Assembly: GCF_018070465.1 (NCBI RefSeq)
Contig: NZ_JAGPXT010000021.1
Location: 1-64,000 of the forward strand
DNA: 64,000 nucleotides
Origin: Micromonospora sp. C95
Lineage (GTDB): Bacteria; Actinomycetota; Actinomycetes; Mycobacteriales; Micromonosporaceae
Direction of reading: 5' to 3'
A model generated the notes under the pieces. That model saw only the letters and a program-made list of their open reading frames with translations. It did not search any database and had not been told where the DNA came from. Numbering within the stretch: position 1 is the first letter of the stretch; every line of letters begins with the position of its first letter. This document shows, piece after piece, positions 61,440 to 64,000 of the stretch. A program made the translations under genes and the position numbers.

Positions 61440-63101
61440 ATGGGTGGTGCGGTGAGCAGGGGAGCGCAACTGCTCGGTGAGCGGTACCGGCTCATCGAGC
61501 AGCTCGGCGCGGGCGGCATGTCGGTGGTCTGGCGCGGCTACGACGAGGTGCTCGGCCGGCAGGTGGCGGTCAAGGTGCTCGCGTCCCGGCTGGCCAGCGA
61601 CCGGGCGTTCCGGCACCGGATCCGGATCGAGGCCCAGGCCGCCGCCCGGCTCTGCCACCCCAACATCACGAACGTGTACGACTACGGCGAGTCCGTTCAG
61701 GTCGGGTTGACCGTGCCGTACGTGGTGATGGAGTTGATCGACGGCGGTCCGCTGACCGCGCGGTTGGCCCGCGACCGACGCCTGCCGTGGCGGGAGGCGG
61801 TGACGGTGGCCGCCGAGGTCTCCTCCGCACTTGCCACCGCGCACGCCCGGGGTGTGGTGCACCGCGACGTCACCCCCGGCAACGTGATGCTCACCGCGAC
61901 CGGCGTGAAGGTGGTCGACTTCGGCATCTCCGCGCTGGTCGGCGAGAGCGAGAAGGGGCCCGACGGCAACCTGCTCGGCACCCCGGCGTACCTCGCTCCG
62001 GAACGGCTCGACAACGGCCAGGTCAGCCCGGCCACCGACGTGTACGCGGTCGGGCTGCTGCTGTACCGGATGCTCACCGGCCGGCTGCCGTGGCAGGCCG
62101 ACACCACCACCCAGATGCTGCGCGCCCACATGTACCGCGAGCCGGAGCCGATGCCCGACGTGCCGGGCCTGCCCGACGGCGTCGCCGACCTCGTTCACCG
62201 TTGCCTGGCGAAGCGACCGGCGGACCGGCCGGCCACCGCCGAGCTGTCCCGGGTCCTCGCCGGGGCGGCCGGCAAGGTGCCGACGGTGCCGGTGGGTGCC
62301 GGCACCGGCGACGCTGGCCCTGCGTCGCTGGCCGACGCCGGTACCACGATCCTGCCTTGGTCCGCGGCGACCGACGCGCTGCCGCTGGCCGGCCCGCGTA
62401 CCCGTCGCCGGCTGAACCGTCGGCGCCGGATCGAGGCGGTGACGGCCGCCGCCGGACTGATGGCCGTCACGGCGGCGGTCTGGGGCGTCACGTCGCACAG
62501 CTCCGCCAGCGGCGGCATCGACCAACCGACCCAGGCCCGCATCGGCGGCGAACAGAAGATCCCCTGCCAGGTCACGTACGCCCTCCGCAAGGACTCCGGC
62601 AAGGACTTCACCGCGGAGCTGAGCCTGACCAACACCGGGGATCGCGAGCTGCGCGACTGGACCATGAGCTTCGCGTTCCCCGGCGAGCAGCAGGTGACCG
62701 CCGCGACCCCGGTGCCGGTACGGCAGCAGGGCCGGTCGGTGGCGGTGCAGCCGGTCCCGCAGCGGCCCGCCCTGGCACCGGGTGCCACGGAGAAGCTGAA
62801 CCTGACCGGGCGATACACCGGGACGAACCCGCTACCGGTGGAGTTCCGGCTCGGCACGGCGGTCTGCGGGGTCCAGGTCTCCGGCGTGGCGGGCACCGCG
62901 CCCAGCACCAAGCCGGCACCCACCCGGTCGGCTCCGGCGAAGACGGTGAAGGCATCGGCCGGCAAGGCCGGTTCTGGCGACAGCAAACCCAAGACCAAGA
63001 AGCCCAAGGCCGAGAAGGCCAAGCCGGACGACGGCAAGGCGAAGGGCAAGGGCGGGGGAAAGCCGCAGCCGGCCAAGCCCGGCAAGGGCCCCGGCCGGTG
63101 A
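61440..63101 (+). CDS. Ser/Thr protein kinase with extracellular CBM2-like domain
   Basis: A 553-residue transmembrane kinase. The kinase domain (15-275) has the Gly loop LGAGGMSVVW, Lys45, HRDVTPGN with catalytic Asp143 and Asn148 but Thr145 in place of the usual Lys, and DFG at 160-162. A membrane helix lies at about 333-350. Residues 376-477 form a beta-sandwich bounded by Cys376 and a Cys near 477, with LSLTNTGDRELRDWTMSFAFPG, matching carbohydrate-binding family 2. A 75-residue Lys/Pro/Ala tail ends the protein. It may sense cell-wall or plant glycans. ATG 61440 is used; GTG 61452 is possible. Confidence 0.85.
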   Translation: MGGAVSRGAQLLGERYRLIEQLGAGGMSVVWRGYDEVLGRQVAVKVLASRLASDRAFRHRIRIEAQAAARLCHPNITNVYDYGESVQVGLTVPYVVMELIDGGPLTARLARDRRLPWREAVTVAAEVSSALATAHARGVVHRDVTPGNVMLTATGVKVVDFGISALVGESEKGPDGNLLGTPAYLAPERLDNGQVSPATDVYAVGLLLYRMLTGRLPWQADTTTQMLRAHMYREPEPMPDVPGLPDGVADLVHRCLAKRPADRPATAELSRVLAGAAGKVPTVPVGAGTGDAGPASLADAGTTILPWSAATDALPLAGPRTRRRLNRRRRIEAVTAAAGLMAVTAAVWGVTSHSSASGGIDQPTQARIGGEQKIPCQVTYALRKDSGKDFTAELSLTNTGDRELRDWTMSFAFPGEQQVTAATPVPVRQQGRSVAVQPVPQRPALAPGATEKLNLTGRYTGTNPLPVEFRLGTAVCGVQVSGVAGTAPSTKPAPTRSAPAKTVKASAGKAGSGDSKPKTKKPKAEKAKPDDGKAKGKGGGKPQPAKPGKGPGR

Positions 63102-63110
63102 GCCGACCGG

Positions 63111-63782
63111 TCAGGACAGCGTGGCGAAACGCTGAACCTGTTCGATGGTCCCCTCAACGATGAGAATCGTGTCATCGACGAGTTGCATCTCGTCCGAGAC
63201 GTACCGGTACCGCTGCTCGCCGGACCGCTTGATGCCGATCACCCGTACGCCGTAGCGTTTCAGCAGTTGGATCTCGCTGGTCGGGCGACCCGCGAGCGAC
63301 CGGGGAACGCGGACCCGCGCCACTGCGAAGGCCTCGTCGAACTCCACGAAGTCGAGCGTCCGGCTGATGATCAGATGGGCGAGTCGCTCGCCGGTCTCCG
63401 CCTCGGGGAAGAGCACGCGGTGCGCCCCGACCGAGGAGAGGATCTTCGCGTGCTGCCCCGACGTCGCCCGGGCCCAGATCTGCGGGATGCCCAACTCCAC
63501 CAGGGCGAGCACGGTGAGCACGCTGGCCTCGACGGAGGCGCCGATGGCCACCACCACCCGTTGCACGTCGGTCAGGCCGATTTGGCGCAGGGCCTCCTCG
63601 TCGGTGGTGTCGGCCTGCGTCACCTGATCGAGCATCGACGACCACTTCTGCACCTGCTGGGCGTCCCGGTCGATGGCCAGCACCTCGCGGCCGAGGGCGG
63701 CGAGCGACTCGGCCAGATGGCTGCCGAACCGGCCGAGGCCGATCACGGCGATGCCGCCCGCGTCCGATCTTCTATCCGACAA
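63111..63782 (-). CDS. trkA: TrkA/KtrA potassium-uptake regulatory protein
   Basis: A 223-residue cytoplasmic RCK subunit that gates the TrkH potassium channel through nucleotide binding. The RCK_N domain (about 8-135) has IAVIGLGRFGSHLAESL and the acidic IDRD that binds NAD(H)/ATP. The RCK_C domain (about 140-223) binds a ligand such as Ca2+ or c-di-AMP in some members. The start codon is TTG 63782 with GAGGAG 7 nt upstream. It overlaps the trkH end by 11 bp on the same strand. Confidence 0.92.
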   Translation of the reverse strand: MSDRRSDAGGIAVIGLGRFGSHLAESLAALGREVLAIDRDAQQVQKWSSMLDQVTQADTTDEEALRQIGLTDVQRVVVAIGASVEASVLTVLALVELGIPQIWARATSGQHAKILSSVGAHRVLFPEAETGERLAHLIISRTLDFVEFDEAFAVARVRVPRSLAGRPTSEIQLLKRYGVRVIGIKRSGEQRYRYVSDEMQLVDDTILIVEGTIEQVQRFATLS

Positions 63783-64000
63783 TTGGTTGCTCCTCTGGGT
63801 ATCGGTAGAGCCGGCGTCGGGTGTTCAGCGCGATCGCCGAGCCGAAGGTGAGCGGCCCGACCCGGCCGACGTACATGAGCACGGTCAGCACCAACTGACC
63901 ACCGTCCGACAGGGACGGCAGGACGCCCACCGAGAGTCCGGTGGTGCTGAACGCCGACGTGACCTCGAACAGCGCGGCGTAGAACGGAAGCTTGTCGGTC
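63772..64000 (-). CDS. trkH: TrkH/KtrB potassium channel subunit, C-terminal end
   Basis: The last 75 residues of a TrkH-type membrane subunit; the gene continues beyond base 64000. The visible part reads LFEVTSAFSTTGLSVGVLPSL, containing the fourth P-loop selectivity segment STTGLS, then a helix QLVLTVLMYVGRVGPLTFGSAIAL and the cytoplasmic end RRRLYRYPEEQPIVG. With trkA it forms a two-gene K+ uptake unit, trkH first. The stop at 63772-63774 lies inside the trkA start region. Confidence 0.9.
   Translation of the reverse strand, partial: TDKLPFYAALFEVTSAFSTTGLSVGVLPSLSDGGQLVLTVLMYVGRVGPLTFGSAIALNTRRRLYRYPEEQPIVG

Overview
This window comes from the chromosome of a high-GC actinomycete, most likely Micromonospora or a close relative in the Micromonosporaceae. 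Codons are strongly biased to G/C in the third position, GTG and TTG starts are common, and the markers are actinobacterial: mycothiol MshA, a SenX3-RegX3 pair, the 33-residue ribosomal protein bS22, a BldN-type sporulation sigma factor and a CGNR zinc-finger regulator. I see no rRNA, tRNA, CRISPR array, prophage or transposase gene. The window looks like stable core chromosome with lineage-specific insertions. Gene order from mshA to hemB follows the Mycobacterium tuberculosis block Rv0486-Rv0512 as I remember it: mshA, YbjN protein, gpm, senX3-regX3, ppx, TIM-barrel protein, small HTH protein, bS22, SDR, acyltransferase, glutaredoxin-like protein, hemA-hemC-hemD-hemB. The proC slot holds other genes here, including a proline dehydrogenase.

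Layout. 1-5 kb: methyltransferase and SDR (minus), then mshA, a YbjN protein and a histone-H1-like basic protein, followed by a possible small RNA locus. 5.3-7.9 kb: two tandem paralogous MFS transporters. 8-11.8 kb: gpmA, phoU and the divergent senX3-regX3 phosphate system. 12-19.3 kb: a cysteine-rich protein, exopolyphosphatase, TIM-barrel protein, CGNR regulator, a lipoprotein/ATP-grasp pair, proline dehydrogenase, and a hydrolase-TetR operon with a clear operator. 19.4-25.5 kb: two tandem membrane-anchored putative metalloproteases, then a MacAB-like efflux operon. 25.7-33.6 kb: HTH protein, bS22, SDR-acyltransferase, the bldN-type sigma factor with its probable anti-sigma, acyl-CoA ligase, glutaredoxin-like protein and HAD hydrolase. 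34-39.6 kb: rex-hemA-hemC-hemD-hemB, with a Rex operator upstream. 40-54 kb: XRE regulator, tandem GNAT, lytic transglycosylase, FmdB zinc ribbon, cyclase/STAND ATPase, phospholipase A2, BON-methyltransferase fusion, ABC-F protein, ROK kinase, TPR and Smr proteins, and an M28 membrane peptidase. 54-58.5 kb: a tightly overlapping signalling operon (receiver-PP2C, CHASE3 histidine kinase, single receiver, inositol-monophosphatase-like). 58.7-64 kb: a secreted coiled-coil cell-wall protein, a membrane spermidine-synthase-like protein, a Ser/Thr kinase with an extracellular CBM2-like domain, and trkA plus the end of trkH.

Two expression features recur. First, at least 13 starts (usually ATG or GTG) lie 6-7 nt after a TANNNT box and lack a clear Shine-Dalgarno sequence, which predicts leaderless mRNAs. 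Second, many operon joints are 4-bp NTGA stop/start overlaps (SDR-methyltransferase, protease pair, MacAB-like set, rex-hemACD, PP2C-kinase-receiver).

The most unusual non-coding structure is a pair of 124/125-bp intergenic inverted-repeat elements (11867-11990 and 39813-39937). Both end in CCTTTGCTCTGCTT. Their inner arm sequences differ, but base pairing is kept. A second dispersed hairpin family is built on a GTTGATCATGARGTTG core.
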